From assembly GCA_965248155.1 (NCBI GenBank), contig CBDFIO010000001.1, forward strand, positions 744,001 to 808,000: DNA of 64,000 bases. The letters are read 5' to 3'. The notes under the pieces were generated by a model. That model did not search any database. It had not been told where the DNA came from and saw nothing but the letters and a program-made list of their open reading frames with translations. The position numbers were made by a program, and so were the translations under genes. This DNA is from RFSX01 sp965248155 (GTDB lineage: Bacteria > Bacteroidota > Bacteroidia > Chitinophagales > Saprospiraceae). Below are positions 37,115-46,393 of the stretch, one piece after another; position 1 is the stretch's first letter; every line of letters begins with the position of its first letter.

Positions 37115-37120
37115 AAAAGG
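37115..37120 (+). promoter_or_regulatory. Ribosome binding site deciding the leuA start
   Basis: AAAAGG lies four bases before ATG 37124. It favours that start over the upstream TTG at 37040, whose extra 28 codons (NIVNVNNIYSFSVHD...) do not resemble leuA and would lack a signal. Confidence 0.55.
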
Positions 37121-37123
37121 TTC

Positions 37124-38290
37124 ATGAGTAGCAGAAAAATTCACATATTCGATACTACCCTCAGAGATGGAGAACAGGTACCGGGGTGTAAACTAAATAC
37201 AAACCAGAAACTGATCATTGCACAAGAGTTGGATCTCATGGGTGTGGATGTTATAGAGGCTGGGTTTCCGGTCTCTAGTCCAGGGGACTTCAAATCTGTC
37301 CAATCGATTGCATCAACAGTAAAGGAAACTGTGGTTTGTGGTCTCTCTCGATCGGTCGAGAATGATATAAAGATCGCAGCAGAGGCATTAAAAACAGCAA
37401 GAAAACCCAGAATACATACAGGGATAGGAACTTCGGATACGCATATCAAATATAAATTTAACTCTACAAGAGAAAAAATAATAGAAAGAGCAGTTGCAGC
37501 AGTTAAATATGCAAAGTCCTTCGTCGAAGATGTGGAATTTTATGCAGAAGATGCAGGCCGCACTGACAACGATTTTTTGGCGAAAGTTTGTGAAGAGGTC
37601 ATAAAAGTTGGAGCTACAGTGCTTAATATTCCAGATACGACCGGATATTGTTTACCCAGTGAATATGGAGAGAAAATTAAATATCTGAGAGAGAATGTGA
37701 AAGATATCCAAAAAGCAACATTATCTACTCATTGTCATAATGATCTCGGCCTTGCAACTGCGAATTCAATCGCAGGAATTCAGAATGGAGCCAGACAGAT
37801 TGAGTGCACAATAAATGGTATTGGAGAGCGTGCAGGGAATACTGCTCTTGAAGAAGTAGTAATGATTATTAAACAACGTTTTTCTGAGCAATTTTATACC
37901 CATGTTCATTCTCCTAAACTAAATGAGATCAGTTCACTTGTTTCTGAAAGTATGAGTATGCCTGTCCAAGCTAACAAAGCTATTGTAGGGGAGAATGCTT
38001 TCGCACATTCATCTGGTATTCATCAGGATGGAGTTATTAAAAATAGAGTCAATTACGAAATTATTGATCCTCTTGAAGTTGGAGTTGATCATTCAAGAAT
38101 CATATTAACAGCTCGCAGTGGCCGGGCGGCTTTAGCTTATAAAGCAAAGCAGATTGGTTACAATCTTTATAAAGATCAACTTGATGTAGCATATAATAAA
38201 TTCATCAATCTGGCGGATACGAAGAAGGAGGTAAATTCTCAGGATCTCCAGGGAATGCTTGCCACTCTTTTCCCATCCTTTGTCATATAA
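37124..38290 (+). CDS. leuA: 2-isopropylmalate synthase
   Basis: 388 residues from ATG 37124. The catalytic TIM barrel begins IHIFDTTLRDGEQVPGCKL (first conserved Asp-Thr-Thr), with HIGTSDTHIK-type region (residues about 100-110), THCHNDLGLATAN carrying the metal-binding His pair and GERAGNTALEEVVM. The protein stops after the linker region, lacking the C-terminal LeuA dimer domain of long forms (about 510 residues) that binds leucine, so it may be insensitive to feedback. It catalyses acetyl-CoA plus 2-ketoisovalerate condensation, the first leucine-specific step, and heads the nine-gene cluster. Confidence 0.93.
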   Translation: MSSRKIHIFDTTLRDGEQVPGCKLNTNQKLIIAQELDLMGVDVIEAGFPVSSPGDFKSVQSIASTVKETVVCGLSRSVENDIKIAAEALKTARKPRIHTGIGTSDTHIKYKFNSTREKIIERAVAAVKYAKSFVEDVEFYAEDAGRTDNDFLAKVCEEVIKVGATVLNIPDTTGYCLPSEYGEKIKYLRENVKDIQKATLSTHCHNDLGLATANSIAGIQNGARQIECTINGIGERAGNTALEEVVMIIKQRFSEQFYTHVHSPKLNEISSLVSESMSMPVQANKAIVGENAFAHSSGIHQDGVIKNRVNYEIIDPLEVGVDHSRIILTARSGRAALAYKAKQIGYNLYKDQLDVAYNKFINLADTKKEVNSQDLQGMLATLFPSFVI

Positions 38291-38297
38291 CACTACT

Positions 38298-39671
38298 ATG
38301 GGAAAAACATTATTCGATAAAATATGGAATGCTCATGTTGTCAAAGAAATTGATGGCGGAAGGCAAGTAATATATATAGATCAACATTTCATTCATGAAG
38401 TGACGAGCCCACAGGCCTTTAATGGACTTAGGAAGAGAGGAATACCTCTTTTTAGAAAAAATAAAATAATCGCAACTGCAGATCACAATGTTCCTACGAT
38501 AGATCAGCACCTACCCATAAAAGAAGAACTTTCCCGAAAGCAAGTTGATGCTTTGATCGATAATTGCAGAGAATTTGATGTAGAACTTTATGGCTTAGGG
38601 CATTCCAAACAGGGCATCGTTCATATTATTGGTCCTGAACAGGGCTTAACAAAGCCAGGGATGACGATAGTGTGTGGAGATAGTCATACTTCTACACATG
38701 GAGCATTTGGAACAATAGCATTTGGAATAGGGACTTCACAAGTTGAGCATGTAATGGCAACTCAATGCTTGATTCTAAAAAAGCCGAAAACGATGCGAAT
38801 AAACATAGAAGGAACTTTGGCGAAAGGTGTATTTGCTAAAGATGTAATTCTCTATGTTATTTCACAATTAAGCACCAGTGGCGGAACAGGATATTTTGTA
38901 GAATATGCGGGGTCTGTAATACGTGACTTATCTATGGAAGGAAGAATGACTATTTGCAATATGAGTATTGAGATGGGCGCTCGAGGTGGTATGATTGCTG
39001 CTGATTCTAAAACAATCGACTACCTGGAAGGAAGAGAAAATACACCAAAAAAAGAAGCATTTTTTAATGCTAAATCCTTTTGGCAAAACCTTCACAGCGA
39101 TGATGATGCTGAATTTGATATGGAATATACATTTCATGCAAATGAAATTGAACCCATGCTAACCTATGGAACAAACCCCGGACAAGGAATCAAAATTTCT
39201 CAAGTCATTCCTCAGCAAGAAAATCAAAAAGCGCTAAACTATATGGGTTTTTCTTCGGGGGAAACATTGCTGGGGAAAAAAGTGCAGCATGTTTTCATCG
39301 GTTCCTGTACCAATGCCAGAATTGAAGACTTAAGAACAGTCGCCAATTTTGTAAAAGGTAAAAGAAAAGCCGATCACATATCTGCTATGATCGTTCCTGG
39401 ATCCAAGCAAGTTGAATTACAAGCAAAACAAGAAGGTTTAGATAGAATATTTAAGGATGCAGGTTTTAATCTCAGGGAACCCGGCTGCTCGGCTTGCTTA
39501 GGTATGAATGAGGATAAAATTCCTGATGGTGATTATTGTGTTTCGACTTCAAATAGAAATTTTGAAGGTAGGCAAGGACAAGGAGCGCGTACAATATTGG
39601 CAAGTCCGTTGATGGCAGCTGCTATTGCCGTTAAAGGTGAAATTGTAGACGTAAGAGATTTATTAAACTAA
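38298..39671 (+). CDS. leuC: 3-isopropylmalate dehydratase large subunit
   Basis: 457 residues from ATG 38298, eight bases after leuA (an earlier in-frame codon would overlap it). Aconitase-superfamily motifs: CGDSHTSTHGAFGTIAFGIG, FIGSCTNARIEDLR and GCSACLGMNED, which supply the three cysteines of the 4Fe-4S cluster. It isomerises 2- to 3-isopropylmalate with LeuD. Complete and of normal length. Its last base overlaps the start of leuD. Confidence 0.97.
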   Translation: MGKTLFDKIWNAHVVKEIDGGRQVIYIDQHFIHEVTSPQAFNGLRKRGIPLFRKNKIIATADHNVPTIDQHLPIKEELSRKQVDALIDNCREFDVELYGLGHSKQGIVHIIGPEQGLTKPGMTIVCGDSHTSTHGAFGTIAFGIGTSQVEHVMATQCLILKKPKTMRINIEGTLAKGVFAKDVILYVISQLSTSGGTGYFVEYAGSVIRDLSMEGRMTICNMSIEMGARGGMIAADSKTIDYLEGRENTPKKEAFFNAKSFWQNLHSDDDAEFDMEYTFHANEIEPMLTYGTNPGQGIKISQVIPQQENQKALNYMGFSSGETLLGKKVQHVFIGSCTNARIEDLRTVANFVKGKRKADHISAMIVPGSKQVELQAKQEGLDRIFKDAGFNLREPGCSACLGMNEDKIPDGDYCVSTSNRNFEGRQGQGARTILASPLMAAAIAVKGEIVDVRDLLN

Positions 39672-40258
39672 TGGAAAAATTAAATAAAATTATATCGTCC
39701 GCCGTACCGATTCCTATGGAAAATGTAGACACCGATCAGATTATTCCGGCAAGATTCTTAAAGGCGGTTACTAGAGATGGATTCGGAGCAAATCTATTCA
39801 GGGATTGGCGCTTTGACAAACAAGACAATGCAATAAAGGACTTTGTTCTAAACAATCCGAAATATTCAGGCCAGGTATTATTAGCTGGCAAAAATTTTGG
39901 TTGCGGATCAAGTAGAGAACATGCAGCATGGGCCATTCATGATTATGGATTTCGAGTCGTTATTTCAAGCTTCTTTGCTGATATATTTCAGGCCAATGCT
40001 TTAAATAATGGCCTCCTTCCAATAAAAGTGTCGGATCAGGATTTGGATAAATTATTCAAACTTGTAGAGCAAAATCCTAGACAAGAATTTTCTGTCAACT
40101 TAGAACATCAAAATCTAAATGCAGCTCATATCGATATCTCATTTGAAATTGATGCTTACAAAAAAGAATGTCTCCTGAATGGACATGATGACATTGATTA
40201 CTTGATTTCGTGTATTCCTGAGATCGAAGAATTTGAAAAGAAACAACTGATTTATTAA
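39671..40258 (+). CDS. leuD: 3-isopropylmalate dehydratase small subunit
   Basis: 195 residues. Swivel-domain features: NVDTDQIIPARFLK near 19-32 and GKNFGCGSSREHAAWAIHDYG near 73-93. It forms the active enzyme with LeuC. The stop of leuC and start of leuD share one base (TAATG), as do leuD and leuB, which points to coupled translation. Confidence 0.97.
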   Translation: MEKLNKIISSAVPIPMENVDTDQIIPARFLKAVTRDGFGANLFRDWRFDKQDNAIKDFVLNNPKYSGQVLLAGKNFGCGSSREHAAWAIHDYGFRVVISSFFADIFQANALNNGLLPIKVSDQDLDKLFKLVEQNPRQEFSVNLEHQNLNAAHIDISFEIDAYKKECLLNGHDDIDYLISCIPEIEEFEKKQLIY

Positions 40259-41337
40259 TGGGAGTAAATAAAAATATTATAGTTCTCAAAGGGGATGGAA
40301 TAGGTCCCGAAGTTGTTGATCAGGCCATTAAAGTCTTGAATGCCATTGCTGAAAAGTACGGGCATGAGTTTAGATTTGATGAACAGTTAATAGGAGCGGT
40401 TGCCATTGACGCAACAGGGAACCCTTTGCCACCTGAAACTATCGAATCTTGTAAAAGATCTAATGCTGTATTACTTGGTGCTATTGGACATCCGAGATTT
40501 GACAACAACCCAAATGCAAAAATCAGACCTGAGCAAGGATTGCTTAGAATAAGAAAGGAATTAGGGCTTTATGCTAATGTGAGACCTTTATGTGTATTTG
40601 ATAAATTGAAATATTTATCTCCCCTCAAGGAAGAAAAACTAAATAATGTAGACTTTATTATCTACCGTGAACTTACCGGAGGGATCTATTTCGGAGAAAA
40701 AAACAGAAATGAAACAACAGCTTCAGATCTTTGTATTTATCATGATTTTGAAATAGAAAGAATAGCCAAACTGGCATTTGAAGAAGCCTCAAGAAGAAAA
40801 AATAAACTTTGCCTAATTGATAAAGCCAATGTGCTGGATAGTTCAAGACTCTGGAGAGATGTTCTACAGAAAATGGCCGTAGATTATCCGAATATCCAAC
40901 TTGATTTTCTATTTGTAGATAATGCAGCAATGCAAATGATTATAAATCCGGCCCAATTCGATGTTATCGTTACTTCAAATATGTTTGGCGATATTATTTC
41001 AGATGAGGCTAGCGTTTTAGGTGGATCCTTGGGTCTTTTACCATCAGCATCCGCTGGAGATAAATGGAGGCTTTATGAACCTGTACATGGATCATATCCT
41101 CAAGCTGCGGGCAAGGATATTGCAAATCCTATTGCTACAGTTCTGTCCATAGAAATGATGTTGAGAGATTTTGGTTTAGCCGAAGAAGCAGATGACGTTT
41201 TGAATGGGGTAGTCTATTGTATCAATAATAATTTGCTGACCGAAGATCTAAATAAAAACAATCCACTCAAATGTTCTGAAGTAGGTGATGCAATATCTCA
41301 TTTTATTCTTCAGGATGTATTACAAAATATTCAGTGA
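40258..41337 (+). CDS. leuB: 3-isopropylmalate dehydrogenase
   Basis: 359 residues. Isocitrate/isopropylmalate dehydrogenase fold: VLKGDGIGPEVVDQAI at the N-terminus, LLGAIGHPRFD, RPEQGLLRIRKELGLYANVRP (substrate loop), DKANVLDSSRLWRD, TSNMFGDIISDEAS and EPVHGSYPQAAGKDIANP. It makes 2-oxoisocaproate with NAD+. Normal family length. Confidence 0.97.
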   Translation: MGVNKNIIVLKGDGIGPEVVDQAIKVLNAIAEKYGHEFRFDEQLIGAVAIDATGNPLPPETIESCKRSNAVLLGAIGHPRFDNNPNAKIRPEQGLLRIRKELGLYANVRPLCVFDKLKYLSPLKEEKLNNVDFIIYRELTGGIYFGEKNRNETTASDLCIYHDFEIERIAKLAFEEASRRKNKLCLIDKANVLDSSRLWRDVLQKMAVDYPNIQLDFLFVDNAAMQMIINPAQFDVIVTSNMFGDIISDEASVLGGSLGLLPSASAGDKWRLYEPVHGSYPQAAGKDIANPIATVLSIEMMLRDFGLAEEADDVLNGVVYCINNNLLTEDLNKNNPLKCSEVGDAISHFILQDVLQNIQ

Positions 41338-41348
41338 TTAAGAACTTT

Positions 41349-43022
41349 ATGAGCTTAAATAAATTCAGTAAACATGTCACTCAAGATCCGACGCAACCTG
41401 CAGCAAGAGCAATGCTTCATGGAATAGGTCTGAGTGATATGGATATGGGAAAAGCTCAGATTGGTATTGTCAGTACTGGATGGGAAGGCAATCCTTGTAA
41501 TATGCATCTTAATGATCTTGCTTCTCAAATAAAAGATAGTATATCGCAAGAAGATTTGATTGGTCTAATATTTCATACAATCGGTGTGAGCGATGGAATT
41601 TCTATGGGAACAAGTGGTATGCGTTATTCGCTTCCATCACGAGATATAATCGCCGACTCAATCGAAACTGTAGCTGGTGCACAATGGTATGACGGATTAG
41701 TAACTGTTGTCGGGTGTGACAAAAATATGCCTGGTGCTATGATGGCCTTAGGTAGATTAGATCGACCTGCTATATTATTTTTCGGAGGAACTATAGCTCC
41801 AGGGTGTCATGCAGGAAAAGACTTAACTATTGTTTCTGCTTTCGAGGCCTTAGGGGAAAAAATTGCAGGAGTCATTAAAGAAGAAGAATTTAATGCTATC
41901 GTTAAAAAAGCTTGCCCTGGTCCTGGAACTTGTGGCGGAATGTATACAGCCAATACAACGGCCTCAGCAATTGAAGCTATGGGTATGTCCTTACCTTATA
42001 ATTCTTCTAACCCTGCTGTAAGCGCGTATAAAACTGTTGAAACTCAAAAAATTGGTAGTGCCATAAGGAATCTCCTCGTTAACAACATCACTCCACGTCA
42101 GATTGTAACGCAAATTTCGATTGAGAATGCATTGAAAGTTATTACAGTATTAGGAGGTTCGACAAATGCTGTAATTCACATGTTAGCAATTGCGAGATCT
42201 TTCGATCTGAATTTGGAACTATCAGATATTCAAAAGATATCAGATCATACACCATTTCTCGCTGATCTAAAACCAAGCGGGAAATATGTTATGCAGGATC
42301 TCCATAATATAGGTGGAGTACCTGCTGTCATGAAGATGATGCTCAAGGAAGGATTACTTGATGGATCATGTTTGACTGTAACTGGTAAAACTATCGAAGA
42401 AAATCTGGAACAAGTAAGCCCGCTTTCCGAAGACCAAAAAATAATACTCCCCATTTCTCAAGCTATCAAAACTTCAGGTCATCTGCAAATATTGACAGGC
42501 AACTTAGCAGAAGAAGGAGCGGTTGCCAAAATCACAGGAAAAGAAGGCGAAATATTTAATGGTAGTGCAAGAGTTTTCAATTCAGAAAATGAAGCTAATT
42601 CAGCAATCCAAAATAAAGAAGTAAAAGAAGGATCGGTTATAGTCATTCGATATTGTGGACCCAAAGGAGCACCAGGCATGCCTGAAATGCTCAAACCTAC
42701 AGGATTAATTATCGGAGCTGGTCTTGGTGATACATGTGCATTAATTACTGATGGCAGATTTTCAGGAGGAACTCATGGATTTGTAGTCGGTCATATTACA
42801 CCTGAAGCATACGACGGAGGACTGATAGCTCTATTGGAGGATGGTGACGAAATTACAATAGATGCGAAAAACAACACGATAGATGTTCACCTTCCAGAGC
42901 ATGAAATTGATTCTAGAAAGGAAAATTGGAAAGTCCCAGATTCAAAGTTGACCGGATTATTAAATAAATACCGGAATAATGTATCGTCTGCAAGTCAAGG
43001 ATGTGTAACAGATATATTTTAA
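41349..43022 (+). CDS. ilvD: Dihydroxy-acid dehydratase
   Basis: 557 residues from ATG 41349 (a GTG at 41334 overlaps the leuB stop and would add five). Conserved Fe-S cysteines lie in VVGCDKNMPGAMM and CPGPGTCGGMYTANT; the C-terminal DGRFSGGTHGFVVGHI is diagnostic. It dehydrates dihydroxy acids to the 2-oxo precursors of valine and isoleucine. Its place between leuB and ilvB joins the leucine and isoleucine-valine halves of the cluster. Confidence 0.97.
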   Translation: MSLNKFSKHVTQDPTQPAARAMLHGIGLSDMDMGKAQIGIVSTGWEGNPCNMHLNDLASQIKDSISQEDLIGLIFHTIGVSDGISMGTSGMRYSLPSRDIIADSIETVAGAQWYDGLVTVVGCDKNMPGAMMALGRLDRPAILFFGGTIAPGCHAGKDLTIVSAFEALGEKIAGVIKEEEFNAIVKKACPGPGTCGGMYTANTTASAIEAMGMSLPYNSSNPAVSAYKTVETQKIGSAIRNLLVNNITPRQIVTQISIENALKVITVLGGSTNAVIHMLAIARSFDLNLELSDIQKISDHTPFLADLKPSGKYVMQDLHNIGGVPAVMKMMLKEGLLDGSCLTVTGKTIEENLEQVSPLSEDQKIILPISQAIKTSGHLQILTGNLAEEGAVAKITGKEGEIFNGSARVFNSENEANSAIQNKEVKEGSVIVIRYCGPKGAPGMPEMLKPTGLIIGAGLGDTCALITDGRFSGGTHGFVVGHITPEAYDGGLIALLEDGDEITIDAKNNTIDVHLPEHEIDSRKENWKVPDSKLTGLLNKYRNNVSSASQGCVTDIF

Positions 43023-43030
43023 AATAATCG

Positions 43031-44764
43031 ATGAAGATAAATCCGGAATACATATCACAGGATAAACAGAAAACTTCAATAAAGATATCAGGAGCTGAAG
43101 CTGTATTGCAATGTTTGTTAGCAGAAGGTGTCGATTTTATATTTGGTTATCCCGGTGGCGCTATCATGCCTATCTATGATGCCTTATATGCTTATCAGGA
43201 CAAAGTCAGACACATTTTGACCAGACATGAGCAAGGTGCCATTCACGCCGCGGAAGGATATGCAAGAGTCCTTAGAAAACCAGGAGTTGTGTTTGCAACT
43301 TCAGGACCAGGAGCTACCAATTTGTTCACAGGATTATTAGACGCACTAATGGATTCTACGCCATTGGTCTGTATCACTGGACAGGTATATTCACATTTAT
43401 TAGGATCAGATGCATTTCAAGAAGCTGATGTCATTGGTTGTACTGCTTCTATTACAAAATGGAATTATCAAATCACAAAAGCTGATGAAATTCCGGAAGT
43501 ATTTGCTAAAGCCTTTTATGTAGCAAATTCCGGAAGGCCAGGACCTGTTATAATCGATATAACTAAAGATGCTCAGATTGAAATGATCGATTTTGAATAT
43601 AAGACTGTTTCTCCAATTCGAAGTTATTTTCCCAGGCCAATAGTAGATTTAGATAAGGTGAAGCAAGCTGCAATAGCAATTAATAAATCACAAAAGCCAC
43701 TTATTCTTGCAGGCCATGGGATTCATATATCTAAAGCTCAAGACGTATTTAAATGTTTTGTTGAAAAAACAGGAATTCCTGTAGCGTCTACAATACATGG
43801 ATTGTCTGCAATACCTAACAAGCATGATAGGTTTGTTGGTGTTTTGGGCATGCATGGTAATTATGGTCCGAATGTTAAGACAAATCAATGTGATGTACTA
43901 ATTGCTATAGGGATGCGCTTTGATGATCGGGTTACTGGAGATTTGAAAAGATATGCCACACAAGCCACAATAATCCATATTGAAATAGACCCTGCTGAAA
44001 TAGATAAAAATGTAAAATCTGATATTCCTATCCTTGGTGATGCAAAAGAGGTCATAGAATTATTAGAACCTCTGGTTGATAATAAATCTTATTCTGAATG
44101 GTATAAGGAATTCAATGATTGTAAGAATATAGAATTCGAGAAAGTGATCGAAAATGATTTGTCAAAAGATCATAAGGTCTTAAAAATGGGCAGAGTCATA
44201 AAGGAGCTGTCCAATCAGACACAAGGAAATGCAATAGTGGCGACGGATGTTGGACAGCATCAAATGGCTGCAGCCAGATATTACGATTACAATGGTAGAG
44301 ATCAATGGGTTTCTTCTGGAGGGGCTGGAACAATGGGATATGGATTACCAGCAGCAATCGGAGCGAAACTTGCCAAGCCCAATCGGCAAGTTCTTGCCAT
44401 CATTGGAGACGGTGGATTTCAAATGACTATTCAGGAACTTGGAGTTTGCAGCCAATGGAATGTTCAAGTCAAAATCATTCTCTTGGATAATAACCATCTT
44501 GGAATGGTGAGACAATGGCAGCAATTGTTTTTTGAGAGAAGATATTCGGCCGTCGAATTAGAGAATCCTGACTTTGTAAAAATTGCTGAAGGTTTTGGTG
44601 TAAAAGCCAAAAAAATAAGTGATCCAAAATTGCTTGAAAGCGACATCAAAGAGATGTTGGATTACGATGGACCCTATCTTTTACATGTGGAAGTAGAAAA
44701 GGAAGAAAATGTTTTTCCAATGATAGCATCATGGAAAGCAGTTGACGAAATCGCATTAGAATAA
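43031..44764 (+). CDS. ilvB: Acetolactate synthase large subunit
   Basis: 577 residues. ThDP enzyme with catalytic Glu in RHEQGAIHAAEGYAR near 70-84, FATSGPGATNLFTGL, the central FAD-binding domain (GMHGNYGPNV, GMRFDDRVTGD) and ThDP-magnesium motif GDGGFQMTIQELG plus LLDNNHLGMVRQWQQ. It condenses pyruvate with pyruvate or 2-oxobutyrate. It shares its last base with the small-subunit gene. Confidence 0.97.
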   Translation: MKINPEYISQDKQKTSIKISGAEAVLQCLLAEGVDFIFGYPGGAIMPIYDALYAYQDKVRHILTRHEQGAIHAAEGYARVLRKPGVVFATSGPGATNLFTGLLDALMDSTPLVCITGQVYSHLLGSDAFQEADVIGCTASITKWNYQITKADEIPEVFAKAFYVANSGRPGPVIIDITKDAQIEMIDFEYKTVSPIRSYFPRPIVDLDKVKQAAIAINKSQKPLILAGHGIHISKAQDVFKCFVEKTGIPVASTIHGLSAIPNKHDRFVGVLGMHGNYGPNVKTNQCDVLIAIGMRFDDRVTGDLKRYATQATIIHIEIDPAEIDKNVKSDIPILGDAKEVIELLEPLVDNKSYSEWYKEFNDCKNIEFEKVIENDLSKDHKVLKMGRVIKELSNQTQGNAIVATDVGQHQMAAARYYDYNGRDQWVSSGGAGTMGYGLPAAIGAKLAKPNRQVLAIIGDGGFQMTIQELGVCSQWNVQVKIILLDNNHLGMVRQWQQLFFERRYSAVELENPDFVKIAEGFGVKAKKISDPKLLESDIKEMLDYDGPYLLHVEVEKEENVFPMIASWKAVDEIALE

Positions 44765-45318
44765 TGGAGAAAGAATTAGAATATACGATAACTGTTTTTA
44801 CGGAAGATAAAACAGGGTTGCTTCTAAGGGTTGTTTCAGCAATTACCAGAAGACATATAAATATCAATAGCATAACGGCATCAGAATCTTCAATTGAAGG
44901 TATTCACCGTTATACAATTGTTGTAATTCTGTGTGAAGACCGAATACGAAAATTGGTAGCTCAAATTGATAAGCAAGTTGATGTACTCAAGGCTTTTTAC
45001 TATTCAAATGAAGAAATCGTTTACCAGGAAATTGCACTTTATAAAATATCGTCCAAAGCCATTTCAAACGGCCAGGGCCATAATCTTGAAAAAATAATAA
45101 GGAAGCATCATGCGCGCATTTTATTCGTTGATCCGGAATATAGTGTTATTGAAAAGACGGGGCATAAAGAAGAAACTGAAGCTTTGCTTGAAGACCTTCG
45201 AGAAATAGGAATATTCGAATTTGTAAGATCTGGAAGAGTAGCAATCGTAAAGCCTATGGAAAGATTAAATCAATATCTCAAGAATATTGAATCTACATTT
45301 AGTTCAAAAAAAATATAA
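44764..45318 (+). CDS. ilvN: Acetolactate synthase small (regulatory) subunit
   Basis: 184 residues. An N-terminal ACT domain (YTITVFTEDKTGLLLRVVSAITRRHINI over residues 6-33) with the valine-binding site region is followed by the C-terminal small-subunit domain (LEKIIRKHHARILFVDPEYSVIEKTG, FVRSGRVAIVKP). It confers valine feedback on IlvB. Full length, directly coupled to ilvB. Confidence 0.95.
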   Translation: MEKELEYTITVFTEDKTGLLLRVVSAITRRHININSITASESSIEGIHRYTIVVILCEDRIRKLVAQIDKQVDVLKAFYYSNEEIVYQEIALYKISSKAISNGQGHNLEKIIRKHHARILFVDPEYSVIEKTGHKEETEALLEDLREIGIFEFVRSGRVAIVKPMERLNQYLKNIESTFSSKKI

Positions 45319-45345
45319 TTAGAAGACATAATAAAACTATTTACA

Positions 45346-46389
45346 ATGGCAAAAATGACATTCGGGACAATCGAAGAAAACGTAGTTACAAGAGATGAAT
45401 TTTCCTTAGAAAAAGCACGAGAAGTATTGCAAGACGAAACAATTGCAATAATTGGTTACGGTGTCCAGGGACCTGGCCAGGCCTTAAATCTTAGAGACAA
45501 TGGATTTAATGTAATTGTTGGACAAAGATCTCCTTCTCGATCTTATGATAAAGCCATCAAAGATGGATTCGTGCCAGGAGAAACCTTGTTTTCAATTGAA
45601 GAAGCAGCTGAAAGAGGGACGATAATCCAATATTTGTTATCAGATGCTGCTCAAATCTCTGTTTGGCCTACTCTTAAGACTTTTCTTACGCCGGGTAAAG
45701 CATTATATTTTTCTCATGGTTTTGGAATTACTTACAAAGAAAGAACAGGAATAATTCCCCCATCTGACATTGATGTAATTCTTGCTGCTCCAAAGGGATC
45801 AGGAACAAGTTTACGTCGTCTTTTTCTTGAAGGCAGAGGGCTTAATTCAAGTTTTGCTGTTTTCCAGGATGCTACAGGTAATGCTCGTGATAGGATTATT
45901 TCTTTAGGGATTGGTATCGGATCAGGCTATCTGTTTGAAACTACTTTCAAAAAGGAAGTTTACAGCGACTTAACCGGAGAAAGAGGATCTCTGATGGGCG
46001 CTATTCAGGGTCTTTTCGCTGCACAATACGAAATCCTTAGAGCAAAGGGACATTCGCCTTCAGAAGCATTCAATGAAACGGTTGAAGAAGCCACTGAGTC
46101 CCTCTATCCTTTAGTTGCAGAAAACGGAATGGATTGGATGTATGCGAATTGTTCTACGACTGCACAAAGAGGAGCTTTGGATTGGTGGAAGAAATTCAGA
46201 GATGCCGTTAAACCTGTATTTGAGGAATTGTATGAAAGTGTGGAGTTAGGCTTGGAGGCACAGAAATCAATAGATAGCAACAGCCAAAATGATTATCGAG
46301 AAAAATTGGAAGCTGAACTTAAGGAACTTCAGAATTCTGAAATGTGGCAAGCTGGTAAAACAGTCAGAAGCCTGAGACCGAATAATTAA
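45346..46389 (+). CDS. ilvC: Ketol-acid reductoisomerase
   Basis: 347 residues. NADPH-binding Rossmann motif IAIIGYGVQGPGQALNLRDNG (residues 33-53), phosphate-binding loop VGQRSPSRS, LSDAAQISVWP, FSHGFGI and AAPKGSGTSLRRLF, then the knotted C-terminal domain with DLTGERGSLMGAIQGLF (metal-binding Asp and Glu) and NCSTTAQRGALDW. It reduces and rearranges acetolactate. This single-domain form is typical of Bacteroidota. Confidence 0.96.
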   Translation: MAKMTFGTIEENVVTRDEFSLEKAREVLQDETIAIIGYGVQGPGQALNLRDNGFNVIVGQRSPSRSYDKAIKDGFVPGETLFSIEEAAERGTIIQYLLSDAAQISVWPTLKTFLTPGKALYFSHGFGITYKERTGIIPPSDIDVILAAPKGSGTSLRRLFLEGRGLNSSFAVFQDATGNARDRIISLGIGIGSGYLFETTFKKEVYSDLTGERGSLMGAIQGLFAAQYEILRAKGHSPSEAFNETVEEATESLYPLVAENGMDWMYANCSTTAQRGALDWWKKFRDAVKPVFEELYESVELGLEAQKSIDSNSQNDYREKLEAELKELQNSEMWQAGKTVRSLRPNN

Positions 46390-46393
46390 GTTT

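Noticed and set aside
36980..37123. A leader-peptide attenuator ahead of leuA
   Set aside because: No small frame rich in Leu, Ile or Val codons and no hairpin with a U run was found.
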